Notes under the pieces: model-generated
What the model saw: only the letters and a program-made list of their open reading frames with translations
The model's database searches: none
Told to the model about the DNA's origin: nothing
NCBI GenBank assembly: GCA_003022945.1
Contig: PXRZ01000069.1
Span: 1-45,582 of the forward strand
Reading direction: 5' to 3'
From: Halobacteriales archaeon QS_8_69_73
GTDB taxonomy: Archaea; Halobacteriota; Halobacteria; Halobacteriales; Haloarculaceae
DNA length: 45,582 nucleotides
Shown here: piece by piece, positions 23,921 to 34,428 of the stretch
Layout: each line of letters starts with the position of its first letter
Numbering within the stretch: the stretch's first letter is position 1
Translations under genes and position numbers: made by a program

Positions 23921-25390
23921 ATGCCGGCCGACGACTACAAGCTGATCGACGAACAGGTCGGGCTTTGGGGCGCCGTCGCCCTGCTGGTCGGGACCGCGGT
24001 CGGGATGAGCATCTTCGTCGTGCCGACCCAGATGGCCGCCGCTGCCGGCCCGAGCGTCGTGCTCGCCATCCTCGCGTCGGTGGTCCCGATGCTGCTCGGC
24101 GTGCTCCTGCTGCTGCAGCTGGGCGGCGCCATCCCCGTGGCCGGCGGCATCTACGTCTACGGATCGCGGCTCGTCGGGCCGTTCTGGGGGATGGTCGGGG
24201 TCTCGGTGCCCGTCCTCGCGGTGTGGTCGTACCTGCTGTTCGCGGCGCTGGGGTTCACGCAGTACCTCAACGGCCTCCTCGAGACGCTGGGCGTCTCGCC
24301 GGTGCCGACGCTTCTGGCCGTCTGGGCCCTGCTGGGGCTGTTCCTCGCGCTGAACTACGTCGGTATCCGGGTCGTCACGAGAATCCAGATCGGGATGGTG
24401 TTGACCTTCCTCGCGGCGCTGGTGGTCTTCATCATTGGCGCCGTCCCCGCCGCCGACCCGGGCAACTTCACGCCGGTGTTCCCCCGGGAGCTGTTCGCGG
24501 AGGGCCTGGCGCCGTTCTTTCTCGCGGTCGTCCTGCTGTACATCCCGTTCCAGGGGTTCGGCATGATCGTCGAGATCGGCGAGGAACTGGAAAACCCCGT
24601 CGAGAACATCCCGCGGGTGCTGGCGGTCGGGATGGGTGTCGTCACCATCGTCACCGTCGGGCTCGTCGTCGCACTGGTCGCGGCGGTGCCGTGGCGGCAG
24701 ACGGTCGATCCGGCGACGGGCGAGGCCTACGAGGCGGGGCTGGTCGCCGTCGCCGGTGAGCAGGGGGCGGGCTTCCTTCCCGAACCCTTGCTGCTGTTCG
24801 TCGCCCTGGGGGCGCTCGTCGCCGCGGCGACCACCGTGAACACGCTGTACACCTCCTACTCACGGACGATCATGCGGGCGGCCCGCGACGAGGTCATCCC
24901 CGAGGCGTTCGCGGCGGTCCACGGCCGCTTCGACACGCCACACCGGGGGATCGTCCTGCTCGGCGCCGGCCCCATCCTCGCGGCGCCGGCCGTCTCCGTC
25001 GTCAACGGCACGCTGCTGGCACACATCGACGTTCTCGACTGGCTGGTGGTCGTCGTCGTCACCGGCATCTTCGTCGCGTTCACCATCGGCGGCGTCGCGC
25101 TGTGGAACCTGCCGACGGTGTTCCCGAAGCGCTACGAGCACTCGGTCTACAAGCTCCCGATGCCGGTGCTGCGGGTCGTCGCCGTCGGCAACGTCGCCGT
25201 CTCGGCGCTGTTCACGCTGCTGGTCGCCCGGAGCGCCCCCTCGGCGCTGGCGGTCGTCCTGGCGTGGCTGGCGCTGTCGGCCGTCCTCTACGTCTACCGG
25301 ATCCGGGCCTACGAGAAGGAGGGTGTCGACCTCAGAGAGCGGATGGCGCTGCTCCACAAACACGAGCAGGTCGGCGGGTCGGACGACTGA
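23921..25390 (+). CDS. APC-superfamily amino-acid permease
   Basis: This 489-residue membrane protein has about 12 hydrophobic segments. The first has the APC signature [20 protein letters not shown]; others include [60 protein letters not shown] (conserved E-E-x-x-N-P loop) and [20 protein letters not shown]. The short C-terminus is cytoplasmic and charged. Its likely role is amino-acid or polyamine import by cation symport or exchange. ATG 23921 precedes a polar lead ([14 protein letters not shown]) then helix 1. It converges with msrA, three bases apart. Confidence 0.85.
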   Translation: MPADDYKLIDEQVGLWGAVALLVGTAVGMSIFVVPTQMAAAAGPSVVLAILASVVPMLLGVLLLLQLGGAIPVAGGIYVYGSRLVGPFWGMVGVSVPVLAVWSYLLFAALGFTQYLNGLLETLGVSPVPTLLAVWALLGLFLALNYVGIRVVTRIQIGMVLTFLAALVVFIIGAVPAADPGNFTPVFPRELFAEGLAPFFLAVVLLYIPFQGFGMIVEIGEELENPVENIPRVLAVGMGVVTIVTVGLVVALVAAVPWRQTVDPATGEAYEAGLVAVAGEQGAGFLPEPLLLFVALGALVAAATTVNTLYTSYSRTIMRAARDEVIPEAFAAVHGRFDTPHRGIVLLGAGPILAAPAVSVVNGTLLAHIDVLDWLVVVVVTGIFVAFTIGGVALWNLPTVFPKRYEHSVYKLPMPVLRVVAVGNVAVSALFTLLVARSAPSALAVVLAWLALSAVLYVYRIRAYEKEGVDLRERMALLHKHEQVGGSDD

Positions 25391-25393
25391 GCG

Positions 25394-25924
25394 TCAGGCC
25401 TCGACCTTCTCGCGGAACCGCTCCCGGACCTTCTCGATCTTCGGCTGGGCGTGCATCCGGCAGTAGGCGTCGCTGGGGTTCTCCTCGAAATAGTCCTGGT
25501 GTTTCGGCTCGGCGCGGTAGAACCGTTCCAGCGGCTCGAGTTCGGTGACGACGGGGTCGTCGTAGTCGCCGGCTTCCTCGAGAGCCTCGACGTACGACTC
25601 CGCGAGCCCGCGCTGGTCGTCGTCGTGGTACAGGACGATCGAGCGGTACTGCGAGCCGACGTCGGGGCCCTGGCGGTCGAGCTGGGTCGGGTCGTGGACG
25701 GCGAAGAACACCTCCAGCAGCTCGTCGTAGCCGATGACGGTCGGGTCGTACTCGATTTGGACCACCTCGGCGTGGCCGGTGGTGCCGCTGCACACCTCGC
25801 GGTAGGTGGGGTCGTCGGTCTCGCCGCCGGCGTAGCCCGAGACGGCCGCCTCGACGCCGTCGAGCTCCTTGAACGCCGCCTCGATGCACCAGAAACAGCC
25901 GCCGCCGAACGTCGCCTTTGCCAT
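25394..25924 (-). CDS. msrA: Peptide-methionine (S)-S-oxide reductase
   Basis: This 176-residue full-length MsrA has [20 protein letters not shown] with the catalytic Cys in GCFWC, then [40 protein letters not shown] and [20 protein letters not shown]. It reduces methionine-S-sulfoxide in proteins using thioredoxin-type reductants and repairs oxidative damage in the cytosol. ATG 25924 places GGGCFWC at the usual position. It diverges from the stress protein at 26020. Confidence 0.93.
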   Translation of the reverse strand: MAKATFGGGCFWCIEAAFKELDGVEAAVSGYAGGETDDPTYREVCSGTTGHAEVVQIEYDPTVIGYDELLEVFFAVHDPTQLDRQGPDVGSQYRSIVLYHDDDQRGLAESYVEALEEAGDYDDPVVTELEPLERFYRAEPKHQDYFEENPSDAYCRMHAQPKIEKVRERFREKVEA

Positions 25925-26019
25925 ACCTGTGGTACGGCCGCGAGGCGTATGTACCTGACGAGGCCGCGGCGGGAGACGTCGCCGGTGGACGTTTGTACGA
26001 CCGGAGCGTTCGACCGGAT

Positions 26020-26514
26020 ATGTACGACCGGATCCTGCTGCCGAGCGACGCGGGCGACGCGGGCGGACGGGCGGTCGACCAGGCCGTCGGGCTCGCCCGC
26101 GAGACGGGCGCGGAGCTGCATCTCCTCTTCGTCGTCGAGGAGGTGCCGCACGCCCCGGAGATGATCGAGCAGTCCGTCGAGAAGCAACTCCGGTCGGTCG
26201 GCGAGAGCGTCCTCGCGGGGATCCGGGACCGGGCCGAGGGGGCGGGGCTGTCCGTCGAGACCACCGTCCGGGAGGGCGTCCCGCACGTCGCCATCGTCGA
26301 TTACGCCGACGAGGTCGGCGCCGACGTGATCGTGATGGGCACCCACGGCCGCAGCGGCCTGAACCGGTACCTGCTCGGCAGCGTCACCGAGCGGGTCGTC
26401 AGGACGGCCGACGTGCCGGTGCTGACGGTCCGCATCGCCGGCGGCGACGGCAAGGGCGCTGGCGAGGGCGAGAGCAGCGAGGGTGACGCGGGCGACGACG
26501 AGCCGGCTACGTGA
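26020..26514 (+). CDS. Universal stress protein A family, ATP-binding type
   Basis: This 164-residue UspA domain starts [20 protein letters not shown] and includes [37 protein letters not shown] and [20 protein letters not shown], with the G-x2-G-x9-G-S ATP-binding motif intact. A short acidic tail ([17 protein letters not shown]) follows. ATG 26020 is chosen because the upstream in-frame ORF is not conserved-looking. The end overlaps the convergent small membrane protein by eight bases. Confidence 0.85.
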   Translation: MYDRILLPSDAGDAGGRAVDQAVGLARETGAELHLLFVVEEVPHAPEMIEQSVEKQLRSVGESVLAGIRDRAEGAGLSVETTVREGVPHVAIVDYADEVGADVIVMGTHGRSGLNRYLLGSVTERVVRTADVPVLTVRIAGGDGKGAGEGESSEGDAGDDEPAT

Positions 26515-26737
26515 GGCCGAACGACCGCATCGAGCCGTAGCCGGCGGCGGCCGACAGGAGGGCGGCGCCGGCCGCGACGGCGGCGTAGATCGGCGCGGTC
26601 CGGGCGGCGTACACCGACGCCTGTAGCGCCCCGAAGGCGGCCATGGCGGCCAGCCACAGCAGCGCGACGCCGAAGATGGCACCCCGGACAGTCACCAGGC
26701 CGTCGGGCGGCTCCTCGTCCCCGCTCTGTCCGTTCAT
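26507..26737 (-). CDS. Small two-helix membrane protein
   Basis: This 76-residue protein has a polar lead ([20 protein letters not shown]) and two hydrophobic segments, [20 protein letters not shown] and [20 protein letters not shown]. It has the size and layout of many uncharacterised haloarchaeal membrane proteins. ATG 26737 is the natural start. It converges with the Usp gene and diverges from azf. Confidence 0.65.
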   Translation of the reverse strand: MNGQSGDEEPPDGLVTVRGAIFGVALLWLAAMAAFGALQASVYAARTAPIYAAVAAGAALLSAAAGYGSMRSFGLT

Positions 26738-26840
26738 ACCGGGGTATCGGCCGCCGGCGTAGTAAGCCCTCGCCTCGGCGGCCGACGGCCGGCGGACGAA
26801 CCGGACGTTTCATACTCGGCTGTCGCCTTCGTTCGTGCAA

Positions 26841-27608
26841 ATGGACGACACCGTATTGCTCACCGGGGCGAAGGGCGCCGTCGGAACGGCGATACGGGAG
26901 GGTCTCGCCGACGAGTACGACTGGCGCTATCTGTTCCACAACCCGCCGCCGTTCGACCCGGACCACCCGTATCTCGTCGGCGACGTCGAGGACGAGACGG
27001 TCGCCGCCGAGGCCTGCGAGGACGTCGGCGCCGTCGTCCACCTCGCCGGCGATCCGCGCCGGGACGCGCCGTGGGACTCGGTGCTGGAGACCAACATCCA
27101 CGGGACGAAGGTGCTGTACGAGGCCGCCGTCGCGGCCGGCGTCGAGCGGTTCGTCTTCGCCTCTTCGAACCACGCCGTCGGCCACTTCGAGACCGAGCGG
27201 GCGCCCGACCTCTACCGGGCCGACGACGAGTTCCGACTGGACGGCACCGAACGCCCCCGGCCGGGCAACTTCTACGGGATCTCGAAGGCGACCGGCGAGC
27301 TCATCGGCCGCTACTACCACGACGAGTACGGCATCGACGTCTGCAACATCCGCATCGGCAACCTGACCCGCGACCACCCGCCCGAGGAGTACGAACGCGG
27401 CCAGGCGATGTGGCTCTCCTACCGCGACTGCGCGCACATCCACGACCGCGCGCTGCAAGCCGACTACGACTTCGAGGTCGTCTACGGCATCTCCGACAAC
27501 GACCGGAAGTTCCACTCGCTGGAGCGGGCCCGGGAAGCCCTGGGCTACGAGCCGCGGGACGACTCCGCGGAGTACACCTTCGAGGGCGACCCCATCGACG
27601 GCGCGTAA
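26841..27608 (+). CDS. azf: NAD-dependent glucose-6-phosphate dehydrogenase (Azf-like extended SDR)
   Basis: This 255-residue extended short-chain dehydrogenase has VLLTGAKGAVGTAIREGLAD (G-x-x-G-x-x-G), GAVVHLAGDPRRDAPWDSVL, FVFASSNHAVGHFETER, NFYGISKATGELIGRYYHDE (Y-x-x-x-K catalytic pair) and ERGQAMWLSYRDCAHIHDRA. The blocks DPR-x-x-APWDSVL, ASSNHAVG and QAMWLSYRDC match the haloarchaeal Azf enzyme as I know it, which replaces classical G6PDH in the oxidative pentose phosphate pathway. ATG 26841 is preferred to GTG 26835 because a TATA-like TTTCATAC lies about 28 bases upstream. The assignment is strong for the family and less certain for the substrate. Confidence 0.8.
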   Translation: MDDTVLLTGAKGAVGTAIREGLADEYDWRYLFHNPPPFDPDHPYLVGDVEDETVAAEACEDVGAVVHLAGDPRRDAPWDSVLETNIHGTKVLYEAAVAAGVERFVFASSNHAVGHFETERAPDLYRADDEFRLDGTERPRPGNFYGISKATGELIGRYYHDEYGIDVCNIRIGNLTRDHPPEEYERGQAMWLSYRDCAHIHDRALQADYDFEVVYGISDNDRKFHSLERAREALGYEPRDDSAEYTFEGDPIDGA

Positions 27609-28120
27609 ACTACCCCGCCCTACTCGCCGCCTTCGGCGGCTGCTTGAGGGCGGGGCATTCCCACGGTGGTTTCGGCCCTGGCCCCCGTGCATGGACGAGG
27701 CGCGACCTTCGTTGCAGTCGCGTCATCCCGCCCGAACAGCGCACGTAGAGTTACTACGCCGCCTTGGACTGATTCGGCCGGTCCGCGACACTCCCGCTTT
27801 AATTGTCGGTGGCCACGATGTGGCCCCGACATCAGGGGACGGTTTACTCGCGCCCCACCTTGGCAAGACGTGCGCCCGCCGAGGCTCGTACGGGTGGCTA
27901 TGGGTGGTGTTGGCAAAAAGGTATGGCCTCAACCCCGGCGCCAGCACTACGCACACCGAGAACTTCCGTTCGTGTTGGGTTCCTCCTCACCCGACTCACT
28001 CGCTCCGCTCGTTTCTTGAGGGTGAGGCATCCACCTTGGTTTTCTGGTGATTGTGTGCCGGCAGTTCGGATGGATGCAATGACGGCGGTGGGACATCCAC
28101 CTTGGTCTTCTGGTGATACT
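27609..28120 (-). mobile_element. IS200/IS605-type (IS1341) end remnants without transposase
   Basis: About 600 bases between azf and the next gene hold no convincing gene. Two structures resemble the right ends of the two tnpB elements in this window, read on the minus strand. At 27612-27655 CCCCGCCCT pairs with AGGGCGGGG around an inner CGCC/GGCG hairpin; at 28000-28030 a CCTCACCC/GGGTGAGG hairpin follows the same plan. CATCCACCTTGG is present at about 28028-28039 and again at about 28094-28105, followed by TTTTCTGG or TCTTCTGG. I read this as degenerate IS ends or a non-autonomous relic; an RNA gene is possible but cannot be shown. Confidence 0.4.
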
Positions 28121-28231
28121 GATTATCGCGGTGATCTCCGGCACGGTAGCGAAACCGAGGCTGCTTCGGCGTTCGAAACCCGACTTTCGACAGTCGGCGG
28201 TAACGGCTCGCGATAACTATGAGCCGCCCGA

Positions 28232-28786
28232 CTACTCCGGCCGCCACCGGCCGCCGACCTCCTCGCGCGGGTAGTCCTGGTAGGTGCCGTCGAGGAACGT
28301 CGTCACGCGGCCGTCCTCTTCGCTGAGGGTGATCGCCCAGAGGACGTCGTCCCGGAGCGACGTTTCGAGGGCGCTCATGTGTTTGGTCCCCATCCAGTCG
28401 GCGTAGTTGAGGTCGTCGATCTCGGCGATCTCCTCCGCGGAGGGGCTCCGGACGCGGACCATCTGCTTCTGGATGGTGCCGTCGCCGGTGACGACGACGG
28501 CGCCGTCCTGACTGAACGCCACGTCGCGTGTGACCTTGGTGAACGCCTCCGGCGACTCGGTGGCGACCCGACAGCGGTCGACGGGCCACTCGTTTTCCCC
28601 CAGCGGGTCGGTGTAGGCGCCGAAGTTCACCTCGGCGACGATCAGCACGTAGAGGCTCGGCCCGCTGACGTACTGCTCGTCCCACTGGTCGAACGACAGG
28701 CTCAGCGACTCGGCCGTGTACCGGATCTGGTCCATGAGCTCCTGGCTCGTCGCGTACTTCTCCAGGACTCGATTGAGCGTTGCCAT
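28232..28786 (-). CDS. dacZ: Diadenylate cyclase-like protein (DisA_N / DacZ type)
   Basis: This 184-residue protein has the plan of the DAC domain: strands at YVLIVAEVNFGAYTDPLGEN, VAFSQDGAVVVTGDGTIQKQ containing the D-G-A motif, and GTKHMSALETSLRDDVLWAI in the position of the R-H-R helix, followed by TLSEEDGRVTTFLDGTYQDY. Haloarchaeal DacZ makes cyclic di-AMP from two ATP and acts in the cytosol. Here the usual R-H-R reads K-H-M, so activity is not certain. No accessory membrane or DNA-binding domain is present. ATG 28786 starts MATLNRVLEKYATSQELMDQ. Confidence 0.6.
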   Translation of the reverse strand: MATLNRVLEKYATSQELMDQIRYTAESLSLSFDQWDEQYVSGPSLYVLIVAEVNFGAYTDPLGENEWPVDRCRVATESPEAFTKVTRDVAFSQDGAVVVTGDGTIQKQMVRVRSPSAEEIAEIDDLNYADWMGTKHMSALETSLRDDVLWAITLSEEDGRVTTFLDGTYQDYPREEVGGRWRPE

Positions 28787-28874
28787 CCCATCTATTCGGA
28801 GACCGCCCAGCCGGTTAAGTCCCGGTACGCACCGCCCGCCGGAGCCGTCGTCGGCCCGACCGGTACGGCCCGGT

Positions 28875-29459
28875 TCAGCCGGGGTCGAACAGCCCCTCGA
28901 CGTCGGCGTCTCGCGCCCGCCGGCGCCGGACGTGGTCGGCGAGCCGTCGGCGGACCGCCGGAGAGCCGTCCCGGAGATACGACAGCGTCAGCGTCACGAA
29001 CGGGCTGGTCTCGTCGCCGTCGGCGACGTCGGCCCGGGCGTAATCGACGGCCCGCTCGGCGAACTCGTCGCCGCGGGTCGCCGCCAGCGCCTCGGCGGCG
29101 ACGGCCGCCGCCGGAAACCGCAGGTCCTCGACGGTGACGACCGCGCCGTCGACCGACAGCGACGGCGGCCGTTCCCGCTCGGCCAGCTCCGGGTCGGCGG
29201 CCAGCCGCCGGAGCCACCGCCGGAGCGACCCGTGGCCGTACCCCTCCAGGTAGCCGACGGCGCCGTCGGCCAGCCCGACCGCGCCGGCCCAGTCGCCGGT
29301 CCGGGCCTTGTGGATCGCCGCCGTCGCCTGGACGAGCCCCTGGAGGCGGTCATCGCGGGCGCCGCGCGGTGCCTCGAGCCACCGCTCCTCCCACGGCTCG
29401 TGGGCCGCCAGGTGGTGACCGGCGTTGAACAGCGCCGCCCCGGCCCGGAGGTGGTCCAT
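28875..29459 (-). CDS. DUF309 domain protein
   Basis: This 194-residue protein has the DUF309 signature at the N-terminus: FNAGHHLAAHEPWEERWLEA, followed by DRLQGLVQATAAIHKARTGD and a helical layout to about 110. This HExxW-like helical-bundle family is widespread in archaea and bacteria; no biochemical role is known to me. ATG 29459 is the natural start. The C-terminus (SPAVRRRLADHVRRRRARDA) is basic. It may be transcribed after the beta-helix gene on the same strand, 66 bases apart. Confidence 0.8.
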   Translation of the reverse strand: MDHLRAGAALFNAGHHLAAHEPWEERWLEAPRGARDDRLQGLVQATAAIHKARTGDWAGAVGLADGAVGYLEGYGHGSLRRWLRRLAADPELAERERPPSLSVDGAVVTVEDLRFPAAAVAAEALAATRGDEFAERAVDYARADVADGDETSPFVTLTLSYLRDGSPAVRRRLADHVRRRRARDADVEGLFDPG

Positions 29460-29525
29460 GCGTTGGCTACCGGTCCGCCGCAGAAAAGTCGACGGGCAAG
29501 GGGGTCGGGTCAGGCCGGGGAACGG

Positions 29526-32500
29526 CTACCCGGACCGGGCCGCGGTCGCGGTCGCATTCGCGCTCGGGGCGTCGGACGGCGGCGACTCGAGGAACGGATC
29601 GAAGCGGACGTTCGAGACGCCGGGGGCGACACCCGCGCTGACGGCGTCGCCGCTCCCGTCGGCGAGCGCGCCGGTCTCGGGGTCGGCGAGCGGGTCCGCG
29701 GTCCGCGAGGACGGCCCGTCGGCGGCGCCCCAGTAGTTGTTCGTCGCGTCGACCACGTCGTCGGACCGCTCGTTATCGACGCCGTAGGCGTCGTTGCCCG
29801 AGATGCGGTTGAGGGTGATCTCGTACCGCGGCGACTCGGTGCCGTCACTGAAGAAGATCCGTTCGATCTCGATGCCGACGCGGTTGTCCACGATCGCGTT
29901 CCGTCGAACGACGACCTCTCCGTCGTCGATGTTGAGTTCGATCCCCACGCTGTTGTCCGCGAGGACGTTGCCCTCGACCGTGGCGACGTTCGTGTTCACC
30001 TCTCCGGTGAAACAGCAGTCGATCTCGATGCCGTCGAAGCTGTTCCGGACCGTGTTCCCGCGGATCGACGCGCGGACGGTCTCGTCGGCCTCGATGCCGG
30101 TGAACGCGCCCGTGATCGTGTTGTTGGTCACGGTGACGTCCGTAGTTTCGTCGAGTTCGATTCCGTCGGAGAACCGGCCGCTCACCCGGTTGCCGCGGAC
30201 CGTGTTGCCCGCGCTGTCGGCGGGCGTGTCCGTCGTTCGGACGCAACTGAAACACTGCTCGACCGCGATGCCGGTAGACCCGAAGCGGCCGGAGGTGACG
30301 CGGCTGTTCCGGACCTCGCTGTTCTTCGTGTTGATCAGCCTGATGCCGTCGTCACCCTGCACGGTCACATCGGTGACGGTGACGTCGGTGCTTCCGACGA
30401 CGGGGAGGCTACCGACGCCGGTGAGGGTAACGTCCCGGACCGTGACGCCGGCGCTGTCGACGACCGCCAGGTATCCGGGGTCGGTGTCGGGGTCGACGGT
30501 CGTGCCCGTCTCCCCGCGCAGGTAGTACACCGGCTTCCCGTCCACCGTGTTCGACCGGTCGATGTCGTGGTCGTACCCGCCCGTGATGTCGAGGCCGATC
30601 TGATTATCACGCATCTCGTTATCCCGGAGCGTTGCCTCGCTCGCCCCGAACATGTCGATACCGTTGACGTTGCCGACGATGTCGTTCCCGCGGAGCGTCG
30701 TCGCCGTGCTGGACAGGCCGATACCGTCGTCGTTGTCGACGAGGGTGTTGTTCGCCACGGTGTCGTCGGTGCTGTCGTCGACCGAGATGCCGGTGTCGAA
30801 CCCGCGAACCTCGTTGTCGCGGATCTCGTTGCCGGCGCTCTCGGCGGACGTCGTCGGACCCGTCGTGCAGGCGCGGCAGGTGTCGACGTGACCAGCCTGA
30901 GGCCGCCCGAGGAGTTCCGCACCGTCACGTCGGCGACGGTGACGTCGGTGCTACCGGCGACCGGGAGGCCGCCGATGCCGGTGAGGGTGAGGTCCCGGAT
31001 CGTGACGTCGGTGCTGTCGACGACCGCCAGGTATCCGGGGTCGACGTCGGCGCCGATCGTCGTCCCCGTCTCGTCGCGCAGGTAGTACACCGGCTTCCCG
31101 TTCACCGTGTTCGACCGGTCGATGTCGTGGTCGTACCCGCTCACGACCTCCATGCCGACTTGGTTGTCCCGCATCTCATTATTCCGGAGGACGTGGTTCT
31201 GCGAGCGGGCGAGTGAGAGGCCGAGGTTGCTGTCCACGAAGCAGTTGCTCTCGATGTCGACCGATCCGTCCGAGGAGATGCTGATAAGCCCGAAGCCGGT
31301 GTCACGGACGGTGTTGTCCGAGACCGTCGCCGGGCCCGACTCCTCGTCGATTCCGGCCAGCACGATACCGGAGCCCGACAGCCGGTTGTCGGCGACCTCG
31401 ATGCTGCTGCCCAGGTTGAAGACGCCGATGAAGCCGCCGTCGATGTCGTTGCCGACGACCCGGTCGGTCCTCGGGACGTCCGACCCGCCGAAATGCAGGG
31501 TCCCGATGGCGTTGCCGGAGATGTCATTGTCGGCGACGGTGGTCCCCGGCAGGGGCGTCCCGGTCGACTGCGCGGGGTTGTTCAGCTCGAGCGAAACGAC
31601 GCCGATGAGGTTGTCGTCCAGCCGGTTGGCGCCGACGAAGACGCCGCTGGCGTCCCGCGTCAGCACGCCGACGATGTTGTTCCGCGCGGTGACCCGCTTC
31701 ACCGTGACGTCGTCGACGGCCTGCATCCGGATGCCCTCGAAGTTGTCCGTCAGGGTGACGTCGTCGACGAGGCCGCCGTCGACGTTGCTCAGGTGGATTC
31801 CGTTGCCCTGGTTGCTGACGGTGACGTTCCGCACCGTCACGTTCTCGGCGTTGACGATGCCGATGTAGCCGTAGTCGGTCGGGCCCTCCAGCACGAAGTC
31901 CTCGACGCCGTTGCGGTACAGCACCGGGTCGCCGTTGACCGTGTTCGACTCGTCGATGTCGTGGTCGTAGCTCCCGGTGACGTCGAAGTTGTACGCGTTG
32001 TTCGCCATCACGTTGTCCCGGAGCAGCGCCCGGTCGGTGTCGAGCAGCAGCACGCCCTGCCCGGTGTCGGTGACGCGATTGCCACGGACGGTCGGGGTGC
32101 CGCCGCCGGCGACGACCAGCCCGGTGGAGCCGCCGGCGATGGTGTTGTCCGCGATCGTCTCATTGACCCCGCCGAACAGCAACGCGTTCCCGCCGAAGAA
32201 GGCGCCGTTGTTCGACAGCGCGTTCCCGCGGATGACGTTGTCCGAGGCGGTGACGCCCGCGGCCTCGGGGGTGCGTCTGACCGTCCGGTTGTCGGGCAGT
32301 GCGAGCGTGCTCCAGCGGTTCGAGAGACTGGCATTCACCTCCTTCGAGAGCGCCCTGTCGGTGGCGTTGGCGGCGAGCTTGACGCCGCGCGAGGTCGAAG
32401 CCGCGTTCCGCTCCGTCCGCCGCTCGTCGCGCTCCGTCCGTCGCTCGTCGAGCTGCTCGAGACGGCCGGGCCGGTCGGCGTCCGTCCGCTCGGGCGGTCG

Positions 32501-33404
32501 AACGGGGGCGTCCCGGCGGTCCGACCGGCGCGGCCCGTCGAGCGACCGACCGGCGGCCGTCGTGGCGCTCGGCAGCTCCGACTCGCCCAGCCGGCGCTCG
32601 AGGCGGCGCGTTTCCGACCGGAAGTCCTCGACGTCGGAGATGGCGAGCACTCCGAGGTAGCCGTTCTCCCGGACGGTGTTCCGGGCCACGGTGGAACCGC
32701 TCGACCCGATCAGCCACACGCCGGAGCCGCTGTCGGTCACGCGGTTGTCCGTCACGCGGGCCGAGCGCGCGTCCTCGAGCTGGATTGCCGACGAAAACGC
32801 CGGCCTCAGTGTAGTTCCGGATGGTAAAGCCGTCGACGTCGACCCGGTCGGCCTGAACGCGGACGCCGGCGTCGAGCGCCTGCCCGCCGTCCAGTACGAC
32901 GCCGCTGTCGTTGACGGCCCGCAGTGACAGTCCCGGCGTCGTGACGGTCACGTTCCCGTCGTAGGTCCCCTTACAGACGGCGACCGTGTCGCCGGGACCG
33001 CTCGCCGCGACCGCCGCCTCGACGCTCTCGTACGTCGCGTCCGGGCAGTCGGCACCGTCGTCGTCGACGACGACCCGCTCGCCGGCGGCCGACGTAGCTG
33101 TCTCGCCGGCCGACGTGGCCGTCCCGCCGGTGCCGTCGTCCGCGACGTCGGCGTCGGTGTCGACATCGGTGTCGGCGTCGGCGTCATCGGCGCCGGCGTC
33201 GGGGGCCTGCTGGGTGGCCGCGGTCGTCTCGTTGAGTTCCTGTGCGGCCACGGACGACGACCCGGCGGCGTTCGGTTGGATGCCGGCGGCCGGAACCGAG
33301 AGGGCGACCAGCACCGTGAGGAGTACCACGCCTATCGGGCGTAACTGTGCAATTGCCGGGGGGAGGGATCGTCGGTCGTTCCCTTGTCGGGCGGCGTCTG
33401 ACAT
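29526..33404 (-). pseudogene. Giant secreted NosD-like right-handed beta-helix protein, in three frames
   Basis: From ATG 33404 a Sec-type signal (IGVVLLTVLVALSVPAAG) leads into an acidic low-complexity linker and the start of a NosD/CASH beta-helix (YESVEAAVAASGPGDTVAVC). The frame changes near 32790 (after GVFVG) and again near 30888 (after GGLRLV). Joined, the protein exceeds 1,250 residues of parallel beta-helix rungs (VSDNTVRDTGFGLISISSDG). A charged insert lies at about 32395-32600. A long unit (YDHDIDRSNTVNGKPVYYLR, then PGYLAVVDS) occurs three times with DNA-level similarity. Comparing copies, about 24 residues seem lost at the second break. It is probably a cell-surface or extracellular polysaccharide-binding or -degrading protein. 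TATA-like GTATAAGT lies at 33431-33438 (plus strand). Confidence 0.75.
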
Positions 33405-33424
33405 AGGGTAGTTTGCCCGTCTCA

Positions 33425-33440
33425 CTGGGGGTATAAGTAT
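33425..33440 (-). promoter_or_regulatory. TATA-like box for the beta-helix gene
   Basis: On the minus strand ACTTATAC (33431-33438 on the plus strand) is centred about 31 bases before ATG 33404, giving a leader of only a few bases. Confidence 0.45.
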
Positions 33441-33489
33441 CTTCCACTGCCGACTAATTTTAAGATCTGATTTTCCGATACCGCGTCAG

Positions 33490-34350
33490 AACGGCTTCTT
33501 CCCTCGACTCGCCGGTCGGTCCGGCAACCAGAAATCTCGCCGTCGCTGGGCGGTGCGCCGTCGGCAGGACCGTCCGAACGGCGTCCGACGCGAGCGGTAG
33601 CGAGCGTCGGGGTCGTCGGGGCAGAAACGAAGTGGGCGTTCGGACGGCGGGTCAGGCGAGCGCAGCGAGCGTGACCCTCGTCCGGACGCGACCGAAGGGA
33701 GCATCCGGACGGCGATTTGAACGCGCCGAGACGGTCCGGGTCGCTCACTTCGTTCGCCTCCCGGGCTGCGACTCGTCTACTCAAACCGCCTATGGACGTT
33801 TTCGGGACGCTGACAGCTCCTGTCGCTCGTCGCGTGGTACTGCAGAGAGACGTCCGGACGGCGTCCGACGCGAGCGGTAGCGAGCGTCGGGCTCGTCCGA
33901 GCGCGACCGAAGGGAGCGTCCGGACGGCGATTTGAACGCGCCGAGACGGTCCGGGTCGCTCACTCCGTTCGCTTCCCGGGCTGCGACTCGTCTGCTCAAA
34001 TCGCCTGTAGACGTTTTCGGGACGCTGACCGCTCGCTGCGCTCGCGGTGTTGCGTCCCGAAAACGTCCGGACGGCGATTTGAACGCCGGTCCCTGGCTCC
34101 GCAAGCCAGGGCACCGTTCAAATAAGCGAAGGCGGCCGACAAGCCCGATTTCGGGCGGGAATTCCGAGGGCCGATCGCTCGCCGGTGGAGACGACGCAAG
34201 CAGCGAGGCGCAACTGCAGAGAGCGCCTCGAAGCGAACGGGGTCCTCGCGAGTGAAACGAGCGAGGGCTCGGCAGAGCGTCGCTCTGCCGGTGAGCGAAA
34301 CGACTCGTGAGCCTCCACCGGCGAGCGGGAGGGGGCTTCGGTGGATGACC
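33490..34350. repeat. Palindrome-rich repeat block with tRNA T-arm-like motifs
   Basis: There is no gene. A unit of about 215 bases is repeated: GGACGGCGATTTGAACGC occurs around 33707, 33922 and, slightly shortened at its end, 34069, and TCCGACGCGAGCGGTAGCGA near 33576 and 33857. Hairpins include a 15-base arm ACGTTTTCGGGACGC with its complement (about 34009-34065), CCCTGGCT/AGCCAGGG and GGCAGAGC/GCTCTGCC with a 3-base loop. On the minus strand the third copy reads CGGCG-TTCAAAT-CGCCG, a perfect tRNA T-arm shape without the rest of a tRNA. Confidence 0.65.
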
Positions 34351-34428
34351 GAGTACCTTGGCATATACTGAGTACTGCCCGCGCGAGCCCCCAGAATTTA
34401 TTACACAACAACACGAATAAGGATTAGC

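Noticed and set aside
22321-24759. Long plus-strand frame of 812 codons over ubaA and the permease start.
   Set aside because: It is antisense or out of frame to well-recognised genes and is Arg/Gly-rich without motifs.
34071-34130. A tRNA gene around the perfect T-arm motif.
   Set aside because: No anticodon arm, D arm or matching acceptor strand could be placed on either strand.
33490-34350. CRISPR array.
   Set aside because: Repeat units are 150-215 bases long, not regularly spaced, strongly palindromic and without unique spacers; no cas gene is nearby.
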